64,000 bases of DNA from JBCBSP01 sp039819095 (GTDB lineage Bacteria > Pseudomonadota > Alphaproteobacteria > Caulobacterales > Maricaulaceae): contig JBCBSP010000001.1 of NCBI GenBank assembly GCA_039819095.1, positions 124,001 through 188,000 of the forward strand, in the 5' to 3' direction. Shown here piece by piece: positions 32,998 through 42,187 of this stretch. A model generated the notes under the pieces. That model saw only the letters and a list, made by a program, of their open reading frames with translations. It had not been told where the DNA came from and made no database searches. Numbering within the stretch: position 1 is the first letter of the stretch; each line of letters starts with the position of its first letter. The position numbers and the translations under genes are program-made.

Positions 32998-34074
32998 ATG
33001 TCCTCCCCGCTTATCCTTTCGCTCGACGCCATGGGCGGCGATTTTGCGCCGACCATCGTGATCGAGGGCGCGGACCACTTCCTGAAAGGGCGGCGTCGCG
33101 CGGTCCGGTTCCTGTTGCATGGGGACGAGGCCGAGATCGGCCCGCTTCTGGACCGGCATCCGGCTGTCAAAGCCGTCAGCGAGCTGCGTCACACGGACTC
33201 GAAGGTGGACATGTCCGCCAAGCCGTCCGAAGCGGTGCGCCGCTCGCGCGGCTCATCCATGTGGAACGCGGTTCATGCGGTGAAGGACGGCGAGGCCCAT
33301 GTTACGGTGTCGGCGGGCAATACCGGCGCGCTTATGGCGATCTCCAAGGTCATCCTGCGCATGAAGCCTGGCGTGCATCGCCCCGCCATCGCGGCGAGTT
33401 GGCCGATCCCGGAGGGCTTCTGCACCGTGCTGGATGTCGGCGCGAATGTGGAATGCACGCCGTCCATGCTGGTGGAGTTCGCCATCATGGGCGAGGCTTT
33501 CCATCGCGCGGTCAATGGCGGCGTGACACCGACGGTGGGCCTGCTCAATGTCGGTCAGGAAGAGCTGAAGGGTGATGAACGCGTGCGCGACGCTGATCAG
33601 CTTTTGCGTTCCGCCAATCTGGAAATGGATTATCGCGGCTTCATCGAAGGCGATGACATCTCCATGGGCACGACCGATGTCGTCGTCACTGATGGCTTCA
33701 CCGGCAATGTCGCCCTGAAGACCGCCGAAGGCACCGCTCGGCTCGTAGGCGGCTTTGTACGCGAAGCCCTCACCAGCTCGCTCACCGCCAAGCTCGGCGC
33801 GCTGCTGCTGCGCTTCGGTGCGCTCGACCGGCTGCGCTCGAAAATGGATCCGCGCAGCGTCAATGGCGGCGTCTTCCTGGGCCTGAACGGCATGGTGGTC
33901 AAAAGCCATGGCGGAACGGACGGGCCGGGCTTTGCGACCGCGCTTCGCATCGCGCTGGAGCTTGCCGACAGTCGTTTTTTGAGCGAAATCGAACAGAATC
34001 TTGCGCGTCTGAAAGACGCCGAGGCCGCCTCTGAAGGATCAGAGCCGGCTGCCGCGAAACAGGAAACCGCGTGA
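32998..34074 (+). CDS. plsX: Phosphate acyltransferase PlsX
   Basis: A 358-residue enzyme making acyl-phosphate from acyl-ACP for phospholipid synthesis. ATG 32998 gives the usual ILSLDAMGGDFAP start; the frame remains open further upstream without a better start. HTDSKVDMSAKPSEAVR, SMWNAVHAVKDGEA and SAGNTGALMAIS mark the active-site region, and VVVTDGFTGNVALKTAEGTA is near 222. A weak GGAT precedes the start. The last 4 bp overlap fabH (GTGA). Confidence 0.94.
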   Translation: MSSPLILSLDAMGGDFAPTIVIEGADHFLKGRRRAVRFLLHGDEAEIGPLLDRHPAVKAVSELRHTDSKVDMSAKPSEAVRRSRGSSMWNAVHAVKDGEAHVTVSAGNTGALMAISKVILRMKPGVHRPAIAASWPIPEGFCTVLDVGANVECTPSMLVEFAIMGEAFHRAVNGGVTPTVGLLNVGQEELKGDERVRDADQLLRSANLEMDYRGFIEGDDISMGTTDVVVTDGFTGNVALKTAEGTARLVGGFVREALTSSLTAKLGALLLRFGALDRLRSKMDPRSVNGGVFLGLNGMVVKSHGGTDGPGFATALRIALELADSRFLSEIEQNLARLKDAEAASEGSEPAAAKQETA

Positions 34075-35039
34075 CCGATCTTGTCTCCCGCATCGCCGGC
34101 GTCGGCGGCTATCTCCCGGACCGGGTGATGACAAACGCCGATCTCACCGAGATCGTCGAGACCAGCGATGAGTGGATCAAGGAACGCACTGGAATTTCGC
34201 AGCGCCACATCGCCGCTGATGGTGAGCTGACCAGCGATCTGGCGGCGAAGGCGGGCGCCGCGGCGCTGAAGCATGCCGGCCTGACGATTGATGATATCGA
34301 CCTGATCGTGGTGGCGACCGCCACGCCGGATCTCACCTTCCCGGCCACGGCCACCATCGTCCAGGACAAGCTGGAAATGCGCCATGGCGCGGCCTTTGAC
34401 GTGCACGCGGTGTGCTCAGGCTTCCTGTATGCGCTGGCCACGGCCGACAACGCCATTGCCCGCGGGCAGTCCAAAGGCGCGCTCGTCATCGGCTCGGAGA
34501 CCTTTTCGCGCATTCTGGACTGGACCGACCGGACCACCTGCGTGCTGTTCGGCGACGGAGCCGGCGCGGTCGTCCTCACCGCTCAGGAACGCGAGGCCGG
34601 CGAAGGCGTGATCGCCACGCGCCTGCATTCGGACGGGCGGTATAAGGATTTGCTCTATGTCGACGGCGGCCCGTCGGCGACGAAAACGGTCGGGCATCTG
34701 CGCATGCAGGGCAATCAGGTCTTCCGCCACGCCATAGAGAAGATTTCAGGCTCGATGCGCGAACTGCTTACCGTAACCGGCCATGAGCCTGACGAGGTTG
34801 ATTGGTTCATCCCCCACCAGGCCAATGAACGCATCTTGCGTGGGGTCGCTCGCAAGCTGTCCATACCGGTTGAGAAGGTTGTTTCCACCGTCGCGCGGCA
34901 TGGTAATACCTCAGCGGCGTCCATTCCGCTCGCCCTGAGTGAGGCGGTGGCGGATGGCCGTGTGAAACGCGGCGATCTACTTTTGATGGAGGCGCTTGGC
35001 GGCGGCTTCACATGGGGCGCGGCGTTGGCGCGTTTCTAA
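34071..35039 (+). CDS. fabH: 3-oxoacyl-ACP synthase III
   Basis: A 322-residue thiolase-fold enzyme starting fatty acid synthesis by joining acetyl-CoA and malonyl-ACP. The catalytic triad is Cys115 in AVCSGFLYA, His249 in IPHQANERI and Asn279 in GNTSAASIPLAL. Start is GTG 34071, overlapping plsX by 4 bp. The order plsX-fabH-ihfA-merR is conserved in alphaproteobacteria. Confidence 0.96.
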   Translation: MTDLVSRIAGVGGYLPDRVMTNADLTEIVETSDEWIKERTGISQRHIAADGELTSDLAAKAGAAALKHAGLTIDDIDLIVVATATPDLTFPATATIVQDKLEMRHGAAFDVHAVCSGFLYALATADNAIARGQSKGALVIGSETFSRILDWTDRTTCVLFGDGAGAVVLTAQEREAGEGVIATRLHSDGRYKDLLYVDGGPSATKTVGHLRMQGNQVFRHAIEKISGSMRELLTVTGHEPDEVDWFIPHQANERILRGVARKLSIPVEKVVSTVARHGNTSAASIPLALSEAVADGRVKRGDLLLMEALGGGFTWGAALARF

Positions 35040-35059
35040 ACCTTATCGACGTTAGGGCG

Positions 35060-35088
35060 TTGACCCGCCGGCCTTGGCGGTCTTACCC
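35060..35088 (+). promoter_or_regulatory. Predicted promoter of ihfA
   Basis: TTGACC (35060-35065) and TTACCC (35083-35088) are spaced by 17 bases, 32 bp before the ihfA ATG. The -35 box is strong and the -10 box weak. Prediction from pattern only. Confidence 0.4.
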
Positions 35089-35120
35089 TTGATCGTGTAA
35101 CGCTTTTTGGAGCCAGAACC

Positions 35121-35423
35121 ATGTCCGGAAAAACGCTCACACGCGCCGATCTGTCCGAGGCGGTATTCCGAGAAGTGGGATTGTCCCGCCAGGAGTCGGC
35201 CACGCTGGTTGAAAGCGTGCTCGACATGGTCGCCGACACGCTGGCGAACGGCGAGACGGTGAAGCTCTCCTCCTTCGGCTCCTTCATGCTGCGCGACAAG
35301 AATGGTCGGGTCGGCCGGAACCCGAAAACCGGTGAGGAAGTTCCCATCGATCCGCGCCGCGTGCTTGTTTTCAAGCCGTCCCAGGTCCTGAAGGATCGTG
35401 TGGACGAGGCGCTGTCGAAGTAG
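35121..35423 (+). CDS. ihfA: Integration host factor subunit alpha
   Basis: A 100-residue DNA-bending protein of the HU/IHF family, pairing with IhfB. It begins MSGKTLTRADLSEAVFREVG and has the DNA-arm region VKLSSFGSF...GRNPKTGEEVPI typical of the alpha subunit. IHF shapes promoters and recombination sites. TTTGGAG precedes the ATG by about 10 bases. It lies between fabH and a MerR regulator. Confidence 0.95.
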   Translation: MSGKTLTRADLSEAVFREVGLSRQESATLVESVLDMVADTLANGETVKLSSFGSFMLRDKNGRVGRNPKTGEEVPIDPRRVLVFKPSQVLKDRVDEALSK

Positions 35424-35433
35424 GGCCGCGCTC

Positions 35434-35880
35434 ATGGCGGCTGACAAAGCGCCGGACGCCTATCGCACCATCTCTGAAGCTGCGGCTGAAACCGGCCTGA
35501 AAGCGCATGTCCTGCGGTTTTGGGAGTCCAAGTTCGCCCAGCTGAAACCGGTCAAGCAGAAGGGCGGCCGGCGCCATTACCGTCCCCAGGATATCGCGCT
35601 GATACGCGGGCTGCGCGTTCTGCTCCATGATGAAGGCCTGACGATCAAGGGCGCGCAGAAATATCTGCGCGACCATGGCGTGGCCGAAGTCGCCGCTATC
35701 GGGCGGGGCGGCGTAAAGCCGGCGCCTGAACCGGGGATCGCGTCTCGCTCAAACCCTGCCGCTCGTCCAGAACCGGCGCCTGGACGCACACCACCGGCGC
35801 AACCCGGCTCGCACGATGAGCTGGTGGAACGCCTGGAACAGGCAAAGGCGCGCCTGGATGCTGTTCTGGCTGGATCGTGA
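35434..35880 (+). CDS. MerR family transcriptional regulator
   Basis: A 148-residue protein with an N-terminal MerR helix-turn-helix: YRTISEAAAETGLKAHVLRF followed by WESKFAQL and RRHYRPQDIALI. It lacks the Cys residues of metal sensors and has a Pro-rich linker (about 90-125) before a short C-terminal helix. Its place after ihfA is standard in alphaproteobacteria; its ligand and targets are not known. The start chosen is 10 bp after the ihfA stop. Confidence 0.88.
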   Translation: MAADKAPDAYRTISEAAAETGLKAHVLRFWESKFAQLKPVKQKGGRRHYRPQDIALIRGLRVLLHDEGLTIKGAQKYLRDHGVAEVAAIGRGGVKPAPEPGIASRSNPAARPEPAPGRTPPAQPGSHDELVERLEQAKARLDAVLAGS

Positions 35881-35921
35881 GCCGGGCCGGCAGCGCCGCA
35901 CATTCTATGCTGATTGAACGG

Positions 35922-35950
35922 TTGCTGACGCATCGGCGCACGCTTATAAG
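35922..35950 (+). promoter_or_regulatory. Predicted promoter of tRNA-Pro(GGG)
   Basis: TTGCTG (35922-35927) and TATAAG (35945-35950) with a 17-base spacer lie 41 bp before the tRNA 5' end. The -10 box is close to consensus. Confidence 0.5.
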
Positions 35951-35990
35951 TCCGGTTCCTCTGGCGCAGGCAAGCCTTGCGTCTTCGGTT

Positions 35991-36068
35991 CGGAGCGTGG
36001 CGCAGCCCGGTTAGCGCACCGGTCTGGGGGACCGGGGGTCGCGAGTTCAAATCTCGCCGCTCCGACCA
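35991..36068 (+). tRNA. tRNA-Pro (anticodon GGG)
   Basis: A full cloverleaf can be drawn: acceptor CGGAGCG/CGCTCCG, D arm GCGC/GCGC, anticodon stem CCGGT/ACCGG with loop CTGGGGG (anticodon GGG), T arm GCGAG/CTCGC with TTCAAAT loop. The discriminator base is A and the 3' CCA is encoded. A DUF2235 gene on the opposite strand ends 23 bp later. Confidence 0.96.
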
Positions 36069-36091
36069 TTTCCCTCAATCAGAAAAGCGGC

Positions 36092-37351
36092 TTATCGCGC
36101 GTCGAAGAAGGCTTTCACCTCATCGTCGGCGATGCGTCTGCGATCTTTCAGGCGTTTTCTTAGCCGCTCCTGATAATCGGTGTTCTTGCCGTTGAAGCCG
36201 GCATAGCTGAAGGCCTGGGGTGAGAGCTCGTCAAGGTCGTCAAACGCGTCGAGCCGGTCAGTGCGTTGCAGCGACATGGCATAGCCCATGAGCCGGCCCA
36301 TCAGCCCGCTATTGGCGCGTTTCCAACCATCCGTAACGTTGGAGAGCGGGGCTTCGAGGCTGGGCGCGAAACGGACCATTTTCTGCTTCTTCTCGCCCCG
36401 CCGGCGCGCGCGGATATTCACCGGGAAGTTCACGCCTTTGAAGTCAGGGTCATAGTCCAGCTTCGCGCCATGCAGCCTGGCGCCTTCTGCAACCCAGGCC
36501 AGCGCGTGATCGGACAGGCCGGTCGCATCCCCGCCGCCGCCGACTGAGCCATGATCGCCGGGGAACCAGAGCTGGAGATAGGCGTTGCGCGAGTACCCAC
36601 GCTCCGGGTCTGTCGCTGCGGTTTCGCGCAAGTGTTCCAGCTTTTTGCGCTGCCAGAGGGAGGGGCGGAAGGCGTCGCGGTCTTCATCAATGGCCACGGC
36701 GTGGCGCGCGCGCTTCACCATGGAGGTGAGCTTCACGTCGTGAAACCCGTGCCTTTCATTGCGGTTGGCGAGCGCGCGCACGACGTTTGGCACACCGACC
36801 TGACCGACCGTGTCCCAGACGCCGAGATACTCCACCTGCAGGCGCTGGCGCTCATGAGCGGTGGCGATCTCGTTTTCAGCTTCTTCGTCGACCCACCAGC
36901 CCGGATAGCCATAGGCGCGGCGGAACTCGACCGCCGGGTCGCCGTCCGCCTTGATCGTACGGCTCTTGTAGATGTCAAAACCTTCAGCAGCGTGAGGCGC
37001 GGCGTCCCTGCGTATCACGCCGATGCTGCGGATCAGCCCGACAAGCGAGCGCGCGGTGTATGCGCCGCGTGAAAAGCCGAAGATGTAGAGCTGATCGCCG
37101 GGATCGTAATTCAGCACCAGGTGCATATAGGCGTCGAGAATATTCTGGTTCAGACCGTCCCCGAACGCCCCGCCATCCAGGCTCTCACCTTCAAGCGTGC
37201 CCACGCCCTCGTCATAGAAGACGGCTTGAGGTACGCCATCTGAACCGCGCGGCAGCACCGATTGGGCGAGCTTGACGACATTGGTGGTGGGCCGGGTTCG
37301 GTAATCGAGTTCGTTCCAGGTCCCGTCGCAACACATAACGATACGCTTCAT
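36092..37351 (-). CDS. DUF2235 alpha/beta hydrolase domain protein
   Basis: A 419-residue protein of the DUF2235 (Tle1-like) hydrolase family. It starts with MKRIVMCCDGTWNELD, has NVVKLAQ, and shows the nucleophile motif GFSRGAYTARSLVG near residue 95. Some relatives are type VI secretion phospholipase effectors, others are intracellular enzymes of unknown substrate. No VgrG, PAAR or immunity-like gene is adjacent, and there is no signal peptide. Its 3' end faces the tRNA-Pro gene, a site often used by integrating elements, though no integrase is seen. Confidence 0.85.
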   Translation of the reverse strand: MKRIVMCCDGTWNELDYRTRPTTNVVKLAQSVLPRGSDGVPQAVFYDEGVGTLEGESLDGGAFGDGLNQNILDAYMHLVLNYDPGDQLYIFGFSRGAYTARSLVGLIRSIGVIRRDAAPHAAEGFDIYKSRTIKADGDPAVEFRRAYGYPGWWVDEEAENEIATAHERQRLQVEYLGVWDTVGQVGVPNVVRALANRNERHGFHDVKLTSMVKRARHAVAIDEDRDAFRPSLWQRKKLEHLRETAATDPERGYSRNAYLQLWFPGDHGSVGGGGDATGLSDHALAWVAEGARLHGAKLDYDPDFKGVNFPVNIRARRRGEKKQKMVRFAPSLEAPLSNVTDGWKRANSGLMGRLMGYAMSLQRTDRLDAFDDLDELSPQAFSYAGFNGKNTDYQERLRKRLKDRRRIADDEVKAFFDAR

Positions 37352-37508
37352 GGCGCGTCTCCGTTCTCTGCTTCGTCAGAGACTTAACAATTCCGGGTTG
37401 AGTATCCGCCTGAAGCTCCTTTGATTCAAGTTCCTTGGACAACCGCTGCGCCCCGTCTCGCTTGATCGCATCGCTTCAGCTAGTCTGCTTGAAGAGGTGA
37501 GGGGGCAT

Positions 37509-38063
37509 ATGACGACGAAGTTTAAAGCGCTTGCAGGCGCGATGATCGCGGCGCTCTGTTTCAGTGCGGTGAGCGCGGCGGCGGACTCGGTGATTATCGG
37601 CGGAACCGTGCCGGACGGGCATATCTGCGAACAGGTCTGGGCCGACTCCGGTTCGCCAGAGGAGGCCGCAGCCGTCTTTATCGCCGCGCTTGTTACGCTT
37701 GAGACCGATCCGGATGCCGCACGCGACTGCATCGAACGGATTGTGGATGGCCGTTATCTCAACGGCGGCGCAATCAACGCGGAGCTGGACCGCCATCTTG
37801 CGCGTCTCATCATGAGCCCAGCCATCGCCCGCTCCTATCTCGAATTCGCAACGCCGGACACCGGATACGCCCTGCCAGGCGAGCCGCCCTGGCGCATCCT
37901 GTTCACCAGAGACCGGCGCTTCGATCTCGGCGATGGCTTCTATCAGGTTCGTGTGCAGCGGTCTGGCGCGAGCGCGGACCGCGAGGTCCGCCTGCGTCGC
38001 GACGGGCAGGGCCGTTACCGGATTTATGAGGCTTCAGACCTGCTCGTCGCCGTTGGAGGCTGA
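37509..38063 (+). CDS. Exported hypothetical protein
   Basis: A 184-residue protein begun at ATG 37509 after a G-rich ribosome site (GTGAGGGGGC). The signal peptide has a basic TTKFK start and probably cleaves near SAA-ADS. The mature part has a pair of Cys (HICEQVW and DCIERIV) that could form a disulfide, and no more membrane helices. I recognise no family. Its last 30 bp overlap the convergent PqiA-like gene. Confidence 0.65.
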   Translation: MTTKFKALAGAMIAALCFSAVSAAADSVIIGGTVPDGHICEQVWADSGSPEEAAAVFIAALVTLETDPDAARDCIERIVDGRYLNGGAINAELDRHLARLIMSPAIARSYLEFATPDTGYALPGEPPWRILFTRDRRFDLGDGFYQVRVQRSGASADREVRLRRDGQGRYRIYEASDLLVAVGG

Positions 38064-38591
38064 GACGCGGACCTCCGCGCGCCGCAGGTCGCGCGAGATC
38101 AGCCCTGACGCGAGCATCAGCCCGATTGCGGCCAGGGTGAACAGGTAAAGCCCCGGCAGGCTCGCCGCTCCACTCACCCCGGCGCCGGATAGTGCGAAGA
38201 CGATCAGGGCGGCGATCAACACGTCCATCATCGACCATTTGCCGAGCGTTTCAATCAGTCGCACGAATGGGCCTTCGCGCTCGGGCGGAAACACATGGAT
38301 GAGCCAGAGCGCCAGCGCCTTGATGCTTGGGAAGAGCACCGAGAAGACGAGAATGACGCCGCCCAGCAAAATCTCGCCGCGACCGAGTAGGGTGACGATC
38401 GCGTCCATGAGCGAATAGGTGTCCTTGAACACCACCAGGCGGGTGGTCTCCAGCATGGGCAGTAACAACCCCATCGGCAGGACGAACAGGACGATGATCA
38501 GAAGTCCGCGCGCCGCCGCGCCGCCCGGCCCGTGAGCGTCTGCGCGTTCAGAGCCCAGTGCCGCGCGCGGGAGGTCTGACGGCTCGTCCAT
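38034..38591 (-). CDS. PqiA-like (paraquat-inducible protein A domain) membrane protein
   Basis: A 185-residue protein from ATG 38591, containing a single PqiA domain with four helices. The pattern LPMLETTRLVVFKDTYSLMD and FSVLFPSIKALALWLIHVFP, then GKWSMMDVLIAALIVF, is typical. PqiA proteins work with MCE-type PqiB in lipid traffic between membranes; no MCE gene is next to it. Only one PqiA domain is present rather than the two of E. coli PqiA. It starts 7 bp after the stop of the acyl-CoA dehydrogenase gene, on the same strand. Confidence 0.83.
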   Translation of the reverse strand: MDEPSDLPRAALGSERADAHGPGGAAARGLLIIVLFVLPMGLLLPMLETTRLVVFKDTYSLMDAIVTLLGRGEILLGGVILVFSVLFPSIKALALWLIHVFPPEREGPFVRLIETLGKWSMMDVLIAALIVFALSGAGVSGAASLPGLYLFTLAAIGLMLASGLISRDLRRAEVRVSASNGDEQV

Positions 38592-38598
38592 CGCAGCG

Positions 38599-39723
38599 CT
38601 ACATGCCCAGCATCTGCGCGACGCGGCCCGAACCCCAGCTTTCATCGCCAAGATACTCACCCGCCGCCTGGGCGCGCTTGTAGTAGAGGCCGATATCGTA
38701 CTCGTCGGTCATCCCGACCCCGCCGTACATCTGGATGCCTTCAGATCCGGCCAGGCGGGACACCTCAGTCGCCTTCGCCTTGGCCGCCGCGCACCAGAGC
38801 GAGGCCTGGGAGGGCTGTTCGTCCAGCGTGCGCAAAGCCTTCATCACGAGCGAGCGCGTCAGTTCGATCTCCCCCAGCAAATGCGCGGCGCGGTGTTGCA
38901 ACCCCTGGAAGGAGCCGATCGGAACGCCGAACTGCTCGCGTTCCTTCAGATACTGCACGGTGAGTTCAAAGGCCTGCTCGCCGACGCCGAGGCTTTCGGC
39001 GGCCTGACAGGCGCGTCCGGCGTCGAGAATGTGGTTGAGCGCAAGGCTCGCATCCTCGGCGCCGTTCATCAGAGCGCCGCCGTCCAGCTTGACCTCATCG
39101 AAAGTGATATCGGCCGGCACGTGGCTGTCGACGGTCTGGCGGCCCTGGCGCTCTACGCCCGCCGCTTCGGCATCGACAAGGAAGAGCTTCACCGCGCCGT
39201 CACCGGTTTTCGCGGTCACGATGAAGGCGTCTGCGCCCATGCCGCAGGCCACGAAACGCTTCTTTCCGGAGAGCTTGAAGCCGTTGCCGTCCGCTTCAGC
39301 GCGCGTCTCCACGTGGTCCGGGTTGTGGCGCGCCTTTTCGTCCAGCGCCAGGGCGATCACCGCGTCAGCGCCTGCGATGCGCGGCAGCCACTGGGTTTTC
39401 TGCGCATCCGTTCCACTCGCCCGCAGAGCGGCGGCTGCAATCACCGACGTCGACAGGAAGGGCGAAGCGGTCAGCGTGCGCCCCATTTCCTGTAAGAGAA
39501 GCCCGGCGGCGGTGTAGCCGAAATCCACCCCGCCATGGTCTTCCTCGACCAGAACGCCGGTCCAGCCCATCTCGCCCATGGAGGCCCACAGCGTGCTGGA
39601 AAAACCCTTGGGATCGTCGCTATCGCGCAGCGCTCTTAAAGCGGCGACGGGCGCGGACTCGCCCAGAAAGCTCCGCGCGGAATCGCGCAACATCTGCTCT
39701 TCTTCGTTAAGGACGAAGCTCAT
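38599..39723 (-). CDS. Acyl-CoA dehydrogenase family protein
   Basis: A 374-residue flavoprotein of the acyl-CoA dehydrogenase family. It starts MSFVLNEEEQMLRDSARSFL and includes LLQEMGRTLTASPFLSTSVIA, LAGSEGIQMYGGVGMTDEYD and ends RVAQMLGM. The catalytic Glu is not obvious at the usual C-terminal place, which is typical for the partner type of two-subunit dehydrogenases. The other dehydrogenase gene lies 24 bp upstream on the same strand, so they may form a heteromeric enzyme as seen for steroid or branched acyl substrates. Confidence 0.86.
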   Translation of the reverse strand: MSFVLNEEEQMLRDSARSFLGESAPVAALRALRDSDDPKGFSSTLWASMGEMGWTGVLVEEDHGGVDFGYTAAGLLLQEMGRTLTASPFLSTSVIAAAALRASGTDAQKTQWLPRIAGADAVIALALDEKARHNPDHVETRAEADGNGFKLSGKKRFVACGMGADAFIVTAKTGDGAVKLFLVDAEAAGVERQGRQTVDSHVPADITFDEVKLDGGALMNGAEDASLALNHILDAGRACQAAESLGVGEQAFELTVQYLKEREQFGVPIGSFQGLQHRAAHLLGEIELTRSLVMKALRTLDEQPSQASLWCAAAKAKATEVSRLAGSEGIQMYGGVGMTDEYDIGLYYKRAQAAGEYLGDESWGSGRVAQMLGM

Positions 39724-39747
39724 CGTAAAACCGCTCCTGACGGCGCT

Positions 39748-40926
39748 TTATTGGGTGGGAAGCTCGAGAACGCGCTTGGCGACGATGTTCAGCTGAACCT
39801 CGCTGGTGCCGCCTTCAATGGAATTGGCGCGTGAGCGCAGCCAGCCGCGCGCAGCGTCCTTGGTTTCATCCTCAGCGCCGTCCCAGACCAGGCCTTCGGA
39901 TCCGAGTGCGGACATGTTCAGCTCATGCTTGCGCTTGTTCAGCTCGGTGCCGATGTATTTCAGCAGCGAAGCGCGCGCACCGACCCCTTCGCCGCTATCG
40001 GCTTCTTCCTTGATCCGGCGCACTGTGGCCTCAAAGGCGAGCCCGTCCACCGTCAGGCGCGCGACATCGCTGCGCAGAAGCGGGTCGGCGATGGCGCCGG
40101 TTTCATCGGTCTCATCGGCTTTCTTGGCCGCAAGCAGAGGGTTCAACCCGCCGAACTGGGCTTCAGACACGATGCCGGCGCGCTCATGGCTGAGCAGGTA
40201 TTTCGCAATCGTCCAGCCCTGGCCGGCCTCGCCGATCGTCTGGCTCATCGGCACGCGAACATCGTCAAAGAATGTCTCGCAGAAGGGCGACTTCCCGCTG
40301 ATCAGCTTGATCGGGCGGGTGGAGACCCCTGCGGTTTCCATGTCGATCAGGATGAAGGAGATGCCCAGATGTTTCGGCGCATCGGCTTCGGTGCGAACCA
40401 GGGCGAAGATCCAGTCCGACTGATCAGCGTAGGAGGTCCAGACTTTCTGACCGTTGACGATGTAATCATCGCCGTTCTGCTCGCCCTTGGTGCGCAGGCT
40501 GGCGAGGTCAGACCCCGCGCCGGGCTCTGAATAGCCCTGGCACCAGCGGATTTCACCGCGGGCGATCTTCGGCAGGTGCTCCAGCTTTTGCTCTTCAGAG
40601 CCGAACTTCAAAAGCGCGGGCCCCAGCATCCAGATGCCGAAACTGTCCAGAGGCGAGCGGGCGCCGATGGCCTTCATCTCTTCTTTCAGGACAAAGACTT
40701 CTTCAGGCGACAACCCGCCGCCGCCATATTCGGTCGGCCAGGCCGGCACCGTCCAGCCGCGTTCGGCCATTCGCTCCAGCCAAATGCGCTGATCATCGCT
40801 GGCGAAGGTCCAGTTGCGTCCGCCCCAGCAAACATCCGCTTCGCCGCGCACCGGCTTGCGCATGCTCTGCGGACAATTGTCTTCCAGCCAGGCGCGCGTT
40901 TCAGCGCGGAAGGTTTCGAGCGACAT
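39748..40926 (-). CDS. Acyl-CoA dehydrogenase family protein (FadE-type)
   Basis: A 392-residue protein from ATG 40926, with AAGGAG 8 bases before it; a longer frame upstream lacks such a site. It has PTEYGGGGLSPEEVFVLKEE, CQGYSEPGAGSDLASLRTKG and the C-terminal SIEGGTSEVQLNIVAKRVL, in which the usual Glu-Gly-(S/T) ending is kept as EGGTSEVQ. It oxidises an acyl-CoA with electrons to ETF; the substrate is not indicated. It is the first of two adjacent dehydrogenase genes. Confidence 0.88.
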   Translation of the reverse strand: MSLETFRAETRAWLEDNCPQSMRKPVRGEADVCWGGRNWTFASDDQRIWLERMAERGWTVPAWPTEYGGGGLSPEEVFVLKEEMKAIGARSPLDSFGIWMLGPALLKFGSEEQKLEHLPKIARGEIRWCQGYSEPGAGSDLASLRTKGEQNGDDYIVNGQKVWTSYADQSDWIFALVRTEADAPKHLGISFILIDMETAGVSTRPIKLISGKSPFCETFFDDVRVPMSQTIGEAGQGWTIAKYLLSHERAGIVSEAQFGGLNPLLAAKKADETDETGAIADPLLRSDVARLTVDGLAFEATVRRIKEEADSGEGVGARASLLKYIGTELNKRKHELNMSALGSEGLVWDGAEDETKDAARGWLRSRANSIEGGTSEVQLNIVAKRVLELPTQ

Positions 40927-41111
40927 GATAGGGCTCCTTATGGTGACGTTTACGTCAAGGTTAGGTCGGAGCGCGGTGCGAGACCAGTGCGAATGCAGCC
41001 GAAAACTCGCCTGGCTCAGACCGCGGCGAAAGCGCGCAAGGCTTGCCACGCCGCGCCGGACCGATATGTACCGCAGCGAACACTCCCGATTCTTCCCGCC
41101 AAGAGCGTTTG

Positions 41112-42179
41112 ATGACCTCGCTGACTGCTGATCTGCCGCGCCCTTACACCAGCCCGGATACGAGCCGCGCCATGTTCTGGTGGCTGGTCGTTGTGGCCGC
41201 CTTCGTCGTTTCGATGGTTTTGGTCGGCGGAGCGACCCGCTTGACCGATTCCGGCCTGTCGATCGTGGAATGGCGGCCCATCACCGGCGCGATCCCGCCG
41301 CTTACGGCTGCAGGCTGGGAGGCGGAGCTGGAGAAATATCGCCAGATCCCGGAATACCAGGAGCAGAACCGCGGCATGAGCATGGCCGAGTTCCAGTTCA
41401 TCTACTGGTGGGAGTGGGGCCACCGTCAGCTGGGGCGCGTGCTGGGGCTCGTGTTCGCGATTCCGTTCTTCTATTTCCTGGCGCGCGGCGTCATGCCCAA
41501 ACGCCTCCAGCCGAGGCTTTGGATCCTGTTCGCTCTGGGCGGTCTGCAAGGCGCCATTGGCTGGTGGATGGTCTCTTCAGGTTTGTCGGAACGTCTTGAT
41601 GTGAGCCAGTACCGGCTGGCGACTCACCTCTCCATGGCGTTTCTCATATTGGCGCTGACCCTGTGGACGGCTTTGGAACTTCGCTATGGCGCGACCCGGG
41701 CTTTGGCGCCGTCGCGTTTCTTCAGATGGGCCGGGGTGATCTGGATCGCCGTGCTGGCGCAGATCGCGCTCGGCGCTTTCGTGGCGGGGCTGGATGCGGG
41801 GCGCATCTACACCAGCTGGCCGCTCATGGAGGGGCGTCTGATTCCGGACGGGTATCTGTCAGGATTGCCGCTCTGGCAGGCGGTGTTTGAAAGCCGTCCC
41901 GCCGTGCAGCTGCACCATCGCTGGTTCGCCTATCTTCTGACCGCCGCGATCATGGTCTTCAGCTGGCGGGTCTGGCGTTCAGGCGATCAGACGCTGCGTC
42001 GCGCCGCCTTCGTTCTCGTCGCTGCGGTTCTGTTGCAGGTCGTGATCGGCGTCGTGACGCTGGTTCACGCCGCGCCGCTTTCGCTTTCGCTCATCCACCA
42101 GGCCGGCGCCGTGCTTCTTTTCCTGGCGGCCGGCATCATGGCGTGGGCGCTCGCCAGAGCGCGTAACGAAGCGGGCTGA
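41112..42179 (+). CDS. ctaA: Haem A synthase, COX15/CtaA type 2
   Basis: A 355-residue protein with eight membrane helices that oxidises the methyl group of haem O to give haem A for cytochrome c oxidase. Conserved segments include GGATRLTDSGLSIVEWRPI (about residues 39-57), WEWGHRQLGR with a haem-ligand His, VSQYRLATHLSMAFL and LHHRWFAYLLTAAI, and HQAGAVLLFLA near the end. The ATG at 41112 follows AAGAG by 6 bases. It stands alone, divergent from the acyl-CoA dehydrogenase pair. Confidence 0.95.
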   Translation: MTSLTADLPRPYTSPDTSRAMFWWLVVVAAFVVSMVLVGGATRLTDSGLSIVEWRPITGAIPPLTAAGWEAELEKYRQIPEYQEQNRGMSMAEFQFIYWWEWGHRQLGRVLGLVFAIPFFYFLARGVMPKRLQPRLWILFALGGLQGAIGWWMVSSGLSERLDVSQYRLATHLSMAFLILALTLWTALELRYGATRALAPSRFFRWAGVIWIAVLAQIALGAFVAGLDAGRIYTSWPLMEGRLIPDGYLSGLPLWQAVFESRPAVQLHHRWFAYLLTAAIMVFSWRVWRSGDQTLRRAAFVLVAAVLLQVVIGVVTLVHAAPLSLSLIHQAGAVLLFLAAGIMAWALARARNEAG

Positions 42180-42187
42180 ACGCCGGG

